Positions 34,757 through 47,444 of a stretch of 64,000 nucleotides of DNA are shown here, piece by piece. Positions within the stretch are counted from its first letter, which is position 1; every line of letters begins with the position of its first letter. The notes below the pieces were generated by a model. The model worked only from the letters and a program-made list of their open reading frames with translations, made no database searches and was not told where the DNA came from. The stretch is from Chytridium lagenaria (taxonomy: Eukaryota > Chytridiomycota > Chytridiomycetes > Chytridiales > Chytridiaceae): the NCBI GenBank assembly GCA_025449115.1, contig JAHLKC010000004.1:186001-250000 (forward strand), given 5' to 3'. Made by a program: the position numbers and the translations under genes.

Positions 34757-37700
34757 ATGTCAGAGTTTACCCCCACTCAGTTTCGGAAAAGCATCGATGC
34801 TCACGCAATTCGCCCCAGGAGTGCTGCGGTCAGCATACCCCCTGGCTCTCCTGCCATCAACTATGCTTTGACCGAAACCTTTTCGTCTTCTGTTAGAAGG
34901 GGCACTTTGACAAGGCCAGAACGACATAGGAGAGTTAGGTCGATGCTTCGAAACCCAGCAGCAGGTCCACCTGCCGCTCGGCTTGGTAAGATATCGGCTT
35001 TGTTGTGACTATCCGTCATAACTGTTTTTAGGCGCTACTTCCAACCGTAATCCGTCTTTGACTCGAACTATCGCAAGTACCGTATTGGGGAGGAGCTTAC
35101 GATTGATGAAGAGACGCCGCAGCGGCGATGCCATTTAAGTGCTTGGGTCTGCTTTTCCAGGATTTTGACTTGTTGCTGCATACCTCCCGTCCTCCGCTTT
35201 TTTGGCATGAAGAATCCGGCTGTCCAGCAAGCATGGAGAGAAAAGGTAAAAACCCTTTTAGATTTATCTTAAGTATTATTTAAAAAGGTTGCTCTCTGCC
35301 TTATCATTCTTTTATGGTGCTTCTCGGTTGGATATTTGACGTTTGGTCTGAAGCTTACGCTTGTCCAACACCATCGGTGAAAGTGTGAGATCTTCGAACC
35401 TTCAACCATTTCAAAACGTTATCTTGACGAATCCGTCATCGTCCTTGGATATGCATATAGTTTTCGGCTGGTCAGAAAAGCGCTGGAGAACAAGATGGAT
35501 TTAGGTGAAGCTTGGAAAGGCAGAGATATTACAAAACTTTTTCGCCCAGGCTTTGATTACTGTTCTCGGTTTCTTCACGCTGATATCTACGACTGTAGAA
35601 TTCGCCTGTCTCCACAGTCGCCACTGATCCCGAGCGATTCTTCAATATGCCCAGACTTGAGCCTGTTACGAGCAATACCGAAAATTAAGATATACTATGA
35701 TTGGAATGATATTTCGAATGTCACGGCCAGTCAATCTTTTTTCGCGTTTAACGGGGCAGTTATGAATGTCTCTCCGTATTTGCAAAATCCAACTCGTGGA
35801 AGACTGTTTCCTGAGAATTCGACGACGTTCACCGCGCTTATATCAAGCATTGGCAGAGATGGAACCAGAGCGTTCTACTACAACCAGGAGACTTTAAACG
35901 GGGTGCTTTGTCTTCAATCGAGATATACTGTCGGCTACGTTGACAAAGTGACGCCAGGATGTTTTGCCGCTGACCTTATCCTTACGGTCTCTCTGATTAC
36001 AATACTAAGTCTTGTTTTCACAAGATTTCTGATTGCGTTGGCATTTTATTGGTGTCTTTCATCAAGATATAGCCCTTCGCAAAGAAAATCTCGACAACGA
36101 TTGACCGAAGTGAATGGCGTAGCTACTTTAGACGGAAACACTACTCCAGAGGATCCGTTTGTTATCATTCTTATTACTTGTTATTCTGAAGGAGAAGAAT
36201 CAATTCGCTCCACGCTAGATTCGGTGGCTTCTTCTAACTATCCACATCCGCGGAAGCTGCTATTTATTGTTTCTGACGGATTAATAACTGGGAGCGGAAA
36301 TGATAAATCAACTCCCGACATTGTCCTTGATATGATTCATATGGATCCCTCCCTGCAGGCCCCGTCTCCGGTTTCCTACATATCGATTGCGGACGGCAGT
36401 AAACAACACAATCAAGCATACGTTGTGAGTCGCTGCATTGCTTTTTCTCTTCTTTTATTATATAATACTTTCAAAGCACTGTCAATGCATTCCATCTAAA
36501 TCTTATTCAGTTTGCTGGCCATTACAGAGTCGGGACCGCTGAAATACCCACAATTGTCGTCGTGAAATGTGGTACGCCAGATGAAATCACTTCGAAGAAA
36601 CCTGGGAACAGAGTACAGCGAAATTGCATAAGCTGTAGCTAATACGTATCTCTTGTAGGGAAAGCGCGATTCGCAATTGATTTTGATGAACTTTCTGAGC
36701 CGCTGCGTTTTTTGATGACTTGATGACACCGCTGGACTTCGAACTGTTTTTCAAAATCAATCAAGTCGCATCCGCAACACCTGACGTATATCAGTTCATT
36801 CTGATGGTGGACGCCGATACGAAGATCGAAGATACGGCTCTTCTTCACATGATAAATGCCATGAAGAGCGACGAATCGATCATGGGGCTCTGCGGGGAAA
36901 CACGGATTTCGAACAAGACCGCTTCATGGGTTTCTATGATACAAGTCTTTGAATACTACATATCACACCACCTGGGAAAGGCTTTTGAGTCAGTGTTCGG
37001 TGGAGTGACATGCCTTCCGGGCTGTTTCTGCATGTATCGTGTCAAAGCTTCGAATGGATTAGAAGGCTACTTTGTGCCAATACTTGTGAATCCGGATATC
37101 GTAGAAGAATACTCAGAGAACATTGTCGATACTCTGCACAAGAAAAATCTTCTTCTATTAGGCGAAGACCGTTTTCTGTCGACATTGATGCTACGAACTT
37201 TTCCTAAGCGGAAAATGATATTTGTCCCTAAGGCAATCTGCAGAACAGTCGTCCCGGACGAGTTCAAAGTTTTACTCAGTCAACGACGAAGATGGATTAA
37301 TTCCACTATTCACAACTTGCTCGAGCTTGTTCTCGTGAGAGATCTTTGCGGAGTTTTTTGTTTCAGTATGCAGTTTGTCGTGCTGGTAGGCGTGATCTAA
37401 TTTTATCTGAACTGATAATGATGATTTAGCTCGAGCTTCTCGGAACGATCGTGTTACCAGCAGCTATATCCTTTACCATCTACTTGATTATCAAGCTGAT
37501 TCTCGCTGGGAGTGTAGAGATGATTCCGGTCCTCATGCTTATCGCTATTCTCGGTCTTCCGGGGTTCCTTATCGTTATTACCAGTGCAAAAGTGGTGTAC
37601 GTTGGTTGGATGCTCGTTTATCTCTTAGCACTACCTGTATGGAACTTCGTTTTACCACTATATGCATTTTGGCACTTTGATGATTTCAGTTGGGGAGAGA

Positions 37701-37929
37701 CAAGGAAGGTTGAAGGAGAAGGTAAAAATGATCACCACGGCGAGAAGGAAGGTCGATTTGATCCTACTGCTGTTGAATTGAGAAAGTAAGCCTGTCTTTG
37801 TTACCAACTTTCGTTTAACGCGTTCTTTCTAGATGGGAGGATTGGGAACGAGAGAGAAGAGCCCGCTTAAACGGCAACCCTTCGCTAGGAAGCGCACCGA
37901 ATGATGAGCTTTACCCACGTGCTTTGTAA
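34757..37929 (+). CDS. Chitin synthase, class IV (Chs3-like)
   Basis: Membrane GT2 enzyme polymerising GlcNAc from UDP-GlcNAc for the cell wall. Arg/Pro-rich cytosolic N-terminus (34757-35000), then membrane segments around [21 protein letters not shown] lumenal region (35500-35980) precedes a TM pair. Catalytic part: [67 protein letters not shown] and the signature QRRRW (at about 37285-37300). Then a TM bundle ending [20 protein letters not shown], an acidic tail and the stop at 37927. No myosin head, so not class V/VII. The N-terminal exons (34980-35490) are hard to join in one frame. Among eukaryotes this type is characteristic of fungi. Confidence 0.92.
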
Positions 37930-38029
37930 ATTATTAAGTATTTGCGAAAAATACATTTATTTAAGAGGTTCGAATGAAAAGAGATAAAAGACAGGGGAAT
38001 AACAGACAGAATGTCCTTTATCATCCTTT

Positions 38030-41000
38030 CTAGAAGCGCTTGAGGATGTAGTTGAAAAGAGTTAAGATCTTGGAGCGATCTTCATTCATAACATCTTCAA
38101 AATTGTCAGTTATAACATTCTATAGTATACTACCTTGAGGAGACAAGAATTGAGTTCCAATGCCTTTCTTGTTCAGAAAGTTTAAGGCAACAGCGATGTT
38201 ATCAATCTTGTGGACGGGCAACATGGCTCGCTTGTTATACTTTCCAACTGATTCTCCGGTGCAGGCCTTACTATAATTAGCAGGAAGAAATGCTTAAATA
38301 ACAAACCTCTAATGCGTAAATAAGATTTAATCCATCCTTTAAAGAAGTATAAAGGTTGTCCACCTGAATTTCCTTCGCCGCCAAATGGAGGTTCAACCAT
38401 TCAATCGCGTGCTAATTAATGTCAGTCACGTGTCAAATCTTCAAAAGGTAAGGATGCATGAAGTAACGTCACCTTTTCAATAGCTTTATCGTCACCGCTG
38501 TTAGAGTTCTCCTTTTTTTTTAAGGCCTAAAAAATTTAATGCTAACAAGGGAGAGCTTTGTGTAGATACCAATGTTGGGGCCCAGGCGGTCTAATAATTA
38601 GGGAAGTTTTAGATGCTGAAAATAATTTGGGAAGCGCGCAGCAATTGGAGTAAGAAACCACTTACCTGAGCTGCAGTGTCGTCGTCATGGTCCAAGTGCT
38701 CAGTAGAAGGAATAACGGGTCGAGGTCGAAGCTTTAATACAACATCAGATACGGTTGAATCCAATAAAACGCGAGTAAAAAAGTGACGGCAGAAAAAGTC
38801 TAGGGCTAAGTATGCATGAACTTACAGTAGGCGAGGCAACCTCTTCAATCTCATGATGGGAAACAGCATCCGCTCCTTCAGGCTGAGCCAAAGATGGGAT
38901 GGACGAGGGTTTTGGCGGACGTGGCGGAGGTTGACGACCAGTCATTGCCGATGCCAACGCCGCCATCGCACCATGACCAAACTGATTGGTAAAGACACCA
39001 GGAATTTTCTCTTGGCTGGCGCCTCGGCGGCATCTCCCGGAATTTCTTCCGCCGCCGCAGCCTCGGATTCGTCCTCTGTTTTAGACTCACTATTTACAGA
39101 AATCTCCGTACTTCCTGTGCGGCTTTCGTGAGTAGACAGTGGGCGGTCCAATGTCTCATGCGAGGCTAACGACGATGGCCGAGGTGCAGGACGAGGCGGC
39201 CGAGGAACAGAGGCTAACGGACTTCCTTCGGCCGGGACGTAGGTGGTATCTCACCGACGGCAGACACATCCTCAGAAACGGGTCTTCGTGGAGGTGGCGC
39301 AGGGCGAGGCCGGGGAACAGGTCTTGGTGGACTAGTGAGCGGTTCATGTAAAGAGGAGCTCTCTTCTTTTCAATAGTGTTAGAATGAACACTATTTCGCT
39401 TATCAGTAGTCTCCAGATCCGTTAAAGATGATGAAGCAACTGGCTGAACGTCTGTTTCTGAATGAAAACTTTCCTACTATCGCTAATCTCATCCAAAAGA
39501 CTTGAGGTAGTCGGAATAACAGGTAGCGATAAATCGATTTTGGCGGGTTCCGCAGAGTCTTCATCCTTAACGGATTCCTTTGTTGTATCAACAGAATACC
39601 GCCCTTCTTGACCCTCAATAATATTTTGACTGTCTGAAACTTCCAAAACGGACGTGGAACTCTGATCAGGCACGGACTAACAAATATTAAAAGCGTTAGA
39701 AAAGAAAACAAGCATATGAATATAACCTCGTCATTGTCATTCTTTCCAGAAGCCTTCCTAGCGGCTTTCGGTCGCGACTTTGTAAGACTGCTTAGCATGC
39801 CCCTAAACCCTCCCTTTTTTTTTTGTGGAGGTGCTGCGGAGGGCGCTGGAGCCGTCGTGCTTACTGTAGATGCTTGAGGGATGGGACTCAAAGGAGAGGA
39901 GGTCGAAATAGAGCCTGAAATTACTGTATCGACGGCTATAGAAAGACTAGCTGGCTCAACGGGATCCATCACCTCGCTATTGGGAGCTCTGCGGCGACTG
40001 ATGCCTCTCCGATGGTTTCTACGTGAGAAACCTCGTCGTTAGACCCAGCCAATTCGCCTTCTGTCAGCGAATGCTGGGATGAATCTGCTTCGTCCATTTT
40101 GGGTGGCTTCGGCGATCTCGGAGGAATAGCCAGCATACGATTTAAATCGGCGATTAATCCATTATTGCGGGGTGCTTGAAGAATCAAAAGAAGAAAAAAA
40201 CCACGATAAGTAACAAAGCAACAGTAGATATGGTTTGATACTTACACTCCGATGGTGGCGATGCCGGAGTTTCGACTATCGCTACAGTCATTGGCCTTGG
40301 TTTGCCGGAAGGTTAGGAGCAGAAGAAGATTCCGTCGAAGAGAAATGAGTCGCAGGCCTTGGCACAGGCGTTGGAGGCTGTGTTCGGGGTACCACCGGGG
40401 GTGGAATGGGCTCATGAGTCTCTTTCTGTGGTCGGGGTACCAGGGGGGTGGAGTGGGCTCATGAGTCTCTTTCGGCGGTCGGGGAACGACGGGAGGTGGG
40501 GTGGGCTCATGAGTCTCTTTCTGCGGTCGGGGAACGACGGGAGGTGGGGTGGGCTCATGAATCTCTTCTTGTACGGGCTCCGCGTCAACTGAAGCCTTTG
40601 GGGTTAATTTCTGAATCTCCCTCAGAACAACACGGAGACGCGAATCGACGACCTTCTCTGCTTTAAAAGTTGCATTCTCGACAAGATCCACGTACATCCG
40701 GTACATTTTGGAGGCCAAATGGGCTTGAAGCTCAGAGAATTTGGCCTCAATATCCTCTGCGAAGTGGACAGATTTCAATATTGAGGACAGCTCTTCCTTC
40801 ATCGTATGAAGATCCTCGTCACTATGATCGCCTGCCTCCAACACACGACCAATATCATCTGTGACATTCTGCAGAAGCTTATCTGCTTCACGGCGCACGG
40901 CTGCATCAATCTTCAATGCGGTATCCTTCACATACGTTCGAATGGCCTTGCCCAGTCGCTCAAATACAGCCTGTTCAGACAACTCTCGAAGCTCCAACAC

Positions 41001-41144
41001 GGTGCTGGAAAAAGCATCTGCACTATCTTTACCTGAGGCCACAAGGAATGACAATCTTTCAAACTGCTCGCCTTTTGACTGCCCATCGGCCTCCTCGTAA
41101 CTACGAAAGGCTTCCACCAGACTGTCCAAGGTATCCTGTACCAT
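38030..41144 (-). CDS. Coiled-coil, proline-rich protein with C-terminal CH domain
   Basis: Architecture on the minus strand: N-terminal coiled coil (41144-40620; MVQDTLDSLVEAFRSYEEA, then LRELSEQAVFERLGKAI); a proline tract with 16-residue repeats PPPVVPRPQKETHEPT (40395-40565); a low-complexity Ser/Pro section with NGLIADLNRMLAIPPR (about 40110-40160), KKKGGFRGMLSSLTKSRPKA and PPPRPPKPSSIPSL (about 38900); last, a calponin-homology domain: EWLNLHL, NLYTSLKDGLNLIYALE, VHKIDNIAVALNFLNKKGI, ending ILTLFNYILKRF (38420-38030). CH and PxxP motifs suggest an actin-linked adaptor. The whole protein is not recognised. Frame breaks near 40440 and 40290, and the reading of 38700-39970 is fragmentary. 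An ATG at 41195 would overlap the promoter of JJJ1 even more. Confidence 0.65.
40411..40560 (-). repeat. 48-bp tandem repeat in the proline-rich coding region
   Basis: The anchor CTCATGAGTC (CTCATGAATC in the last copy) recurs at 40411, 40458, 40506 and 40554, i.e. periods 47, 48 and 48 bp, encoding a 16-residue unit rich in Pro, Val and Thr. The 47-bp spacing exposes a one-base deletion inside a G run (about 40442-40450), exactly where the reading frame is lost. Confidence 0.93.
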
Positions 41145-41203
41145 TCTTGTGTTGAAATCAAAAGTTACACAATTCTTTGCACACCACCCAACCACACCAA
41201 ACC

Positions 41204-43057
41204 ATGAAAAAAGTTTGTTACTATGAACTGCTAGGAGTGGTCAGAGACGCATCCGACGAAGATTTAAAAAAGGCTAGAACTATTTTTCTAATAATATAAT
41301 TCTTACCGAAATAGTACAGGCTTACCGTAGAAAGGTTTATTTATTTTCACGATATCTTGGTGACGATGTGTGCATGGCGTACTAATGCAAATGGCTACTT
41401 GCTCACAGGCTTTGGAAAACCATCCTGACAAAAATCCTACAAAAGTTGAAGAGGCCACGGCGCTGTTTGCGGAAATAAGGAATGCTTATGAAGTCCTCAG
41501 TGATCCTAATGAGAGAGCCTGGTTCGACTTATTTTTTGTCTTATTGTTCTGATTCTGTTGATAGGTACGACAGCCACAGAGAGAGCATTCTCAGAGGAGA
41601 GGACGAAGGCGATTTCAATGTCGAAGATGAAGAAACACAGGGTCGATACTTTTCAAGCGGAAGGGGTACTTCAACGGATCAGCTTTTGAGATTCTTTTCC
41701 GCTGGTGTTTACACCGACTACTCCGAAAGTCCATCTGGGTTTTTTAGAGTTTTTGGATCCCTGTTTAATAAGCTGGAAGAAGAGGAGCTAGCGGCATGGG
41801 AGATTGACAACGAATGCATCAAATTGGAAGATCCCGATTTCAGCATATCCGTTTTCGGTGTTGCCGACACTTTGTTTTGAAGACGGGCCTAAAAACCTTT
41901 ACGCAAAATTCCTTAACTTCTCTACGGTAAAGTCGTTCCGATGGTACGATAAAATACCGCCTTTCGGACGCCCCAGACAGAGCTATTAAGAGGCTATGGA
42001 GCGTGAAAACTTGAAAGGACGTGAGCCGGTCCGGAAAGAGTACAACGAGACGGTTAGACGGCTTGCTGAATACGTCCAGAAACGTGATCCCCGATATAAG
42101 AGCTAACTTGGAAAGAATGAAAGAATTACGCCTTCAAAAGGAGCGCGAGCAGAAGGAGCGGTTAAAATTAGAGAGGACTGAAAGACGCAACAAAATGAAG
42201 GATTTTCAGGAGCAGGATTGGATGAAGACGGCTTCGGTGGAGGATATGTTAGACACATACGATGATTTTGAAGACGCGGAAGAAAATCAAGACGAATACT
42301 TTTGCGCCGCTTGCAGCAAGGTTTTTAAGACCGAAAAACAGGTATTGCTTTTTAGATCGTATACTGACTTCTTCAGTGGCTAAATCACGAGCAGTCGAAG
42401 AAGCATATCAAAAATGTGGAGTTTTTGCGAGCTCAGCTGCTGGAAGAGGATGAGGCGATTGCGCAAGAACTAGGGGAAGTTGATGACGACTTCATGACGC
42501 ATCGTCAGAGATCGCAGACGGACTTGAAGACGTGACCCTAGAGTCTCAGGCCATGACTTTGGAATCCGAACTGAGTTTGGAGGAAAGAAAACTGATGATG
42601 TCGCTGAAGGACTCTATGACGAGCCTATTGAGCTCTCTGACGTAGATATCGAGGTCGAAGTTGAAATTCCGAAGTTGAAACGCAGAGCCAAAGAAAAACA
42701 AGAAGCCTGCATATCCCATGCTTGATGACAGCTATTTTCCGAATGGACAAAATTCAGAGCTCCATCAAGATCTTTCGTCACCGCTGGAAGATCTAGAGAT
42801 TAATTTGATATCCCAGACCAATGAAGAAGTTCCCGAGGTCGAACTCTGAGACAAGTGAGAAGAAAGCTCAGAAAGCCACGCCTAAGCAGAGAAAGGCAGC
42901 TAAGGTATCTACATCATCATCTTCTGCAGCTAGCTCTTTACAATGTGGGGAATGCAATGAAGACTTTCCAAGCCGAAATAAGTTATTTGATCACTTAAAA
43001 GTCTCTGGCACGCCACACATGTATCTTCAAAAGGAACTAAGAAGAAAAAAGAGATGA
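41204..43057 (+). CDS. JJJ1: J-domain ribosome biogenesis factor JJJ1/DNAJC21
   Basis: Hsp70 cochaperone releasing Arx1/Alb1 from late 60S particles. J domain at the N-terminus: [19 protein letters not shown], an intron with part of helix II, then [20 protein letters not shown] (HPD motif) and [20 protein letters not shown]. Middle: [53 protein letters not shown], then the charged segment with [16 protein letters not shown]. Two C2H2 zinc fingers: [13 protein letters not shown] ... HEQSKKH (42303-42400) and [19 protein letters not shown] (42950-43000), with the Jjj1 spacing. The end is KELRRKKR, stop at 43055. Minor frame breaks in 42510-42780. Confidence 0.92.
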
Positions 43058-43638
43058 TGATCCATTGATTTATTTATAAAATAAACTATTAAACTAAAAC
43101 CACATTTACTGTACCTAGAAAATCAATGTTAAATTTGGAAAATGATTAATGAAAGCGGGGAGGTTTGCTCAGTCCTCCAAAATGGAACTTGAATCGCCAT
43201 GACGCAAAGAGGGCCTGGGTGGGTTCCCCAATGGCAAAATGCATATGGGTCCCAAGCGTTCTCAAAGCTTGGACAAGAAATGTATCATCACCGCAAAAAC
43301 ACTCCCCAAAGTAGAAGACGAAGACAGAAGATGTAGCTACCTGTCGCATTTAGGGAACATGCATCGACATCGTCCTGATTTATAGAACAAGACGGCGATA
43401 GTTAGAAAATTTGGAATCAACAACACAGACGAAGATAGCAGAAATAGGTAAGGTGAGACTCAGTAGGAAGGCAGTAGAATTTGTTCATCGAGCAAAGAAG
43501 TCAGACGTTGAATTAATTCAAAAAGCGTCATCTCCGTCTCAGTTTCCGGTCAAAGAATCAGACGACTTCTCACCTCAACCTATCGATTTGAAAAGAGAAA
43601 AAAGAAATAATAAGGAATGTTGGGCGAAAATACTCAAA
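43058..43638. other. Intergenic, two unplaced small ORFs
   Basis: A minus-strand frame (43349-43146) with FGGLSKPPRFH at its end and a plus-strand frame from 43411 (MESTTQTKIAEIGKVRLSRK) look moderately coding but show no recognisable domain. The plus ORF runs into the IPI3 3' end. Evidence is not enough to call either a gene. Confidence 0.3.
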
Positions 43639-45424
43639 TTATACTTTGAGGAAAAAGCCAACCTTTTTCCATTCATGTGCACACACTACAGACTCTTTGA
43701 CATAATGTTTATTTTTTAAAGATAACAACGACTGATAAAGTTCGTCATTGGCTGTTCGGAGTGACTTGTTGTGCTGCTTCAGGCGTTCAATCTCAGCCCG
43801 CATCTTCTCAACTTCATCATCTCGCGACTCCTCTTTGCATATTTCTTCTATTTCTCTTAAACGCCTTTGTAGATTTGCCAAAGAGTCGAAATTGTCCCGA
43901 GCTTGGAGCAATCAAAGTATCAATGTCGAACTGCACAAGTTTTAAGAAATCCAAAGAATTCGTCAGTCAAAGCCTAAAGATGATAATAACATACGTTATA
44001 TAAAGGATCAACAAACTCTTCTTTCCAACTGTGCTGTACAGGGGAAGAATCAAGCTCGCATCGTCTTCAATAACATCAGTTATGAAACGCTTGAACTGGG
44101 GAAAGGGAATAGCTTTTGATTTGTCGGAAGGATCTAGTAATACAGCTGGCTTGAAAAAGACTTCCACATTCGTAACGGGCCCATTTTTAGACGTTTGAGT
44201 TCGTAAAAGCTGACGGGATTTCACATCCCAGATGGAGCAGGTGCCATCTTCGAACTGGATACCAGAGTTTGAGCATCAAATGATAAAGATAGAGCAGTGA
44301 TGGCTCCGCTAATAATGTGAGATCACTAAAGCTTTCAACACCTACGTGTGTCCTTTGAAGATAAATCTCGGGTCGTCTTCGTTTGGCACCGTCTCGTTAA
44401 AGGAAAATGGTCGGGGAATTTCACCCGATTTGTAGAGATTGGTAAGATATATAAATCCGTTATCAGCGCCGGCGAAAGCATGCGACAATGCCGGGTCGAG
44501 AAGAAGAGAAACAATCGGTAGGGATAAACCACCGTCACAAGTTGTGTGTTCTGTATCATATCCCATATCTAATTATGTCATGTCAGATATAAAGAAGACC
44601 TAACGGATCCTTACCCGCAAAGTTTTATCCAATGACACGGAAAACACCCGAGATTGACTGTACATCTGAACAGTGAATGCGGCATCTGTAACAGGCCAAG
44701 GTGTGGCCTGAGAAGACGCGATATGCTTCTGGATTTTCGGGTGTCTTAAAAAAAGCTTGAAACTATCTTAGTAGGAAATACACAATAAAAGAAGGGATAA
44801 AAAACTCAAAAAAGTCAATATAACTGACCTAGCAACAGTCCAAATACGAAGTGAGGCATCTTCTCCACCCGTTAAAAAAGCTCTGTCATCCTCACTAAAC
44901 TTGACGACTCTAATCGCTTTAAAATGACTATCACACATCCCCATCATACGACCCGTTGCTATCTACAATATTAAACAAGGATAACAACATTGATAATTCT
45001 ACCTCCCAAAGATAAAAACGCCGGAAAAGCCCGCGCCTACACAAGTAATTTCCTGAATTCGATATTGACATCGAACTAAGTTTCTCTGGGAGGATGAATT
45101 TGTGAACTGGATGGTCCTAAAAATATTCGGTTCGTTGGCTTCATCCAATTTGCATATAGAAACCTTTGCCCATGACCAAATATGTAATATGGGCTTTTCA
45201 GCCTGAGCGCTGAAAATAAGATGCTTTCTCAGACTTAGGGAGGATTGATGGCAAGACTTTGCGATCTGCAAGCATCTCGGACTTGATGCATTTGTCTTAA
45301 ACGAGGCAAGAATTGCTCCAGTGCGAATGTCCCAAAGGTCTATAGATGGACCCTGCGCGTAGGAGACTGCAGCTACCTCTGTTCTGTCCGCCGCCTTCTC
45401 TACAGCATCAATGGACTTTTCCAT
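43639..45424 (-). CDS. IPI3: WD40 protein IPI3/WDR18, Rix1 complex
   Basis: 60S ribosome maturation factor (Rix1-Ipi1-Ipi3). N-terminal strand: VAAVSYAQGPSIDLWDIRTG, HLIFSAQAEKPILHIWSW, CVGAGFSGVFIFGR (45010-45390). Next blades: WEIATGR, VVKFSEDDRAFLTGGEDASL, FTVQMYSQSRVFSVSLDKTL, WDMGYDTEHTT, LDPALSHAFAGADNGFIYL (44440-44520), FKGHT, then GPVTNVEVF and PFPQFKRFI. A C-terminal coiled coil (43890-43700; LRREIEEICKEE-like, NKSLRTANDELYQSLLSL) is typical for Ipi3. The exact stop is uncertain within 43639-43715. Introns at about 44590-44610, 44760-44830, 44960-45000. Confidence 0.85.
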
Positions 45425-46657
45425 TTTGTATTTTTATGTCATACATGTAGAACAAGTCTATACTTTCAAGAGTTTTGCCTCTATTCCCCAAAAGGAGAAG
45501 TAGGGCCACAAATGTAATAAAGGGGGTGGTGTAAAGTAATAAAAAAAGATGTTATAGGCGTTACGGGGCTTGTTGTCGTCCTGCTGATCGGCGAGGAACT
45601 GGGCCGTGGAGAGGGTGCTGCCTCCCTTGAGCTTGAGCGATGCAGCACAGCATGATGACAATGGACGCCATAAAGTCCCTGTTCAATGCAGTGAAGCAAT
45701 TCTTGCAATGCAACACTGAGTGGATACGGACTCTTTGACTAGACCTTACGTTCTTTACGTTATCCCTTTGATGATGATGGATACGATGAATAGAAAAACA
45801 AAAGAAGGTGAGTTGGTTTTGATAGGTGAGTGGGTGAGATGGAGTGCTGATAAAGGATTAGACATACCGAACACGCTGGCATGGACACACTGATGAAGAC
45901 AGCCGCTTGTCCTGTGTTAGCATCGTCACGCTCTTCTTTTTGCTGATGAACCGCATGATCTTTTTAATTACGCCTTTGCATTTCCTGCGAATACGTGATG
46001 CCACGGATGATTTCGAGAAGAAGGATACGCCGTTCCCGACAACGACCACAGCATTTTCTTGTCCTAGTTGGTCATCATACGTGTTAGTCTTGGTTTTGAG
46101 GAGAAGGGTTTTAAATATTAATTTTTTAAATAAAAAAAAAGGGTTTTGATTGTACCTCCCCTCAACTCTTTATTGATCAAGAAATTTATGATGATCCGTC
46201 ACAGAAAAGCTCAGACATCAAAAGTTTTGCTCTCGCAAAGATATGACGTCGGGAAATGTCCTTCTCCAACTCCTTTGACATCCATCTGTACATCTCCCCG
46301 CAAGTCATAAAAACCAAAGAATCACGAGTCCCAGCCAAACGGATCATTGTAATGAGTAATGAGAGCAGATCTAAACCTAAACAGAGACCCAGCCTGTCTG
46401 TTGACCCTGTATCCAATCTCTCCCAGGTTCAAGCCCCTCCCTTGAAACACTTGAACGGCAACACAAAACAAAACCCACCAGCTAAATCAACATTATTATT
46501 GTCAACAACAAACTCGTGTCAAAAGCCACTATGCCAATTTCCAGAAAAGATACTCATAAAAGGACGAGCAATAGAACATAATTAAAAAATGACGATTTGA
46601 TTACAAGTGATAGAGAGAAGACAGATGAATGGCAACAACGGTAGTAGTACATCTTCC
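45425..46657. other. Intergenic or unresolved between IPI3 and RAS
   Basis: Contains several short minus-strand frames (e.g. 46308-46186 with a Met-Ile-Arg start and DSLVFMTCGEMYRWM; 46080-45860 with AVVVVGNGVSFFSKSS; 45660-45560 with LKGGSTLSTAQFLADQQ) that have coding-like composition but could not be joined into a known gene. Poly-A stretches at 46128-46141. A small multi-exon gene on the minus strand is possible. Confidence 0.35.
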
Positions 46658-47444
46658 TCACATAATAATACAGAACTTCCTCTTCTTAGTACGCCCAGTT
46701 CTCTCCCCGCCACTTCTCTCATTCCCACTGTTTCCACCTCCTCCACCGGCTGCTTTGCTCTCATTCCGAATAGCAAGTACCAAGTTGTAGAAGGCCTCGT
46801 CAACGTTGACACGAGTCTTTGCTGATGTCTCTAAGTACACACACCCAAAGGCTTTTGCAGCGTCCCGAGCCTCGGCGACACCAATAGCCCTCTGGTTTTC
46901 TAGGTCTGCCTTGTTTCAACAAGAACAACGGGGAACCAGTCCCGGTCTTTGACCCTAAGGATCTGCTGATGGAATGTGTGTATTTCCTGGAAACTTGAGC
47001 GGGATGTGATGCTAAAGCAAAGAAGGAAGCCATCGCCGGACCTCATATACTGCTCTCGCATGGCAGAATACTCCTCTTGTCCGGCCGTATCCAAAACATC
47101 GAGAACAGCTGCCTCACCCTCAATGGTTGCTTGCTTGCGTAAGAGTCTTCAATAGTGGGATCGTACTCGTCCACAAATTGAGATTGAATAAATTGGATAG
47201 TGAGAGCCGACTGTAAGTGCAAAGTTCCGGGTACAATATGATCAGACGTGAGAGAAAGAGAGAGATAAGAAGGAGGGCAAGTTAGAACATATCATGATAT
47301 TGATCATACAACAACGGGAACATCATTATATAACAATGTAGTTATCAACAAAGAAAAAACGCTTACCTTTCCCACACCACCACCTCCAACAACAACGATC
47401 TTATATTCCCTCACTAAGTTTGCACGCGACATTCGGCCCGACAT
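46658..47444 (-). CDS. RAS: Ras small GTPase
   Basis: Plasma-membrane GTPase of the Ras subfamily. Exon 1 (from 47444): [20 protein letters not shown] then GGGGVGKS with the P-loop split by an intron after GK. Then [23 protein letters not shown] (effector loop), [20 protein letters not shown] (switch II), [17 protein letters not shown], a Gly/Lys-rich hypervariable tail and the CaaX box CIIM at the very end. The NKxD motif is broken by one missing base at about 46915 (reads VLVETRQT; one added base restores NKAD). A second break is near 47130. Both hit invariant motifs, so sequence errors are more likely than real loss. Full length (about 200 aa) otherwise. Confidence 0.93.

Noticed and set aside
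40252..41155. Several plus-strand ORFs, some with a WAHESL repeat
   Set aside because: They are antisense to the proline-rich repeats and coiled coil of the minus-strand CH-domain gene.
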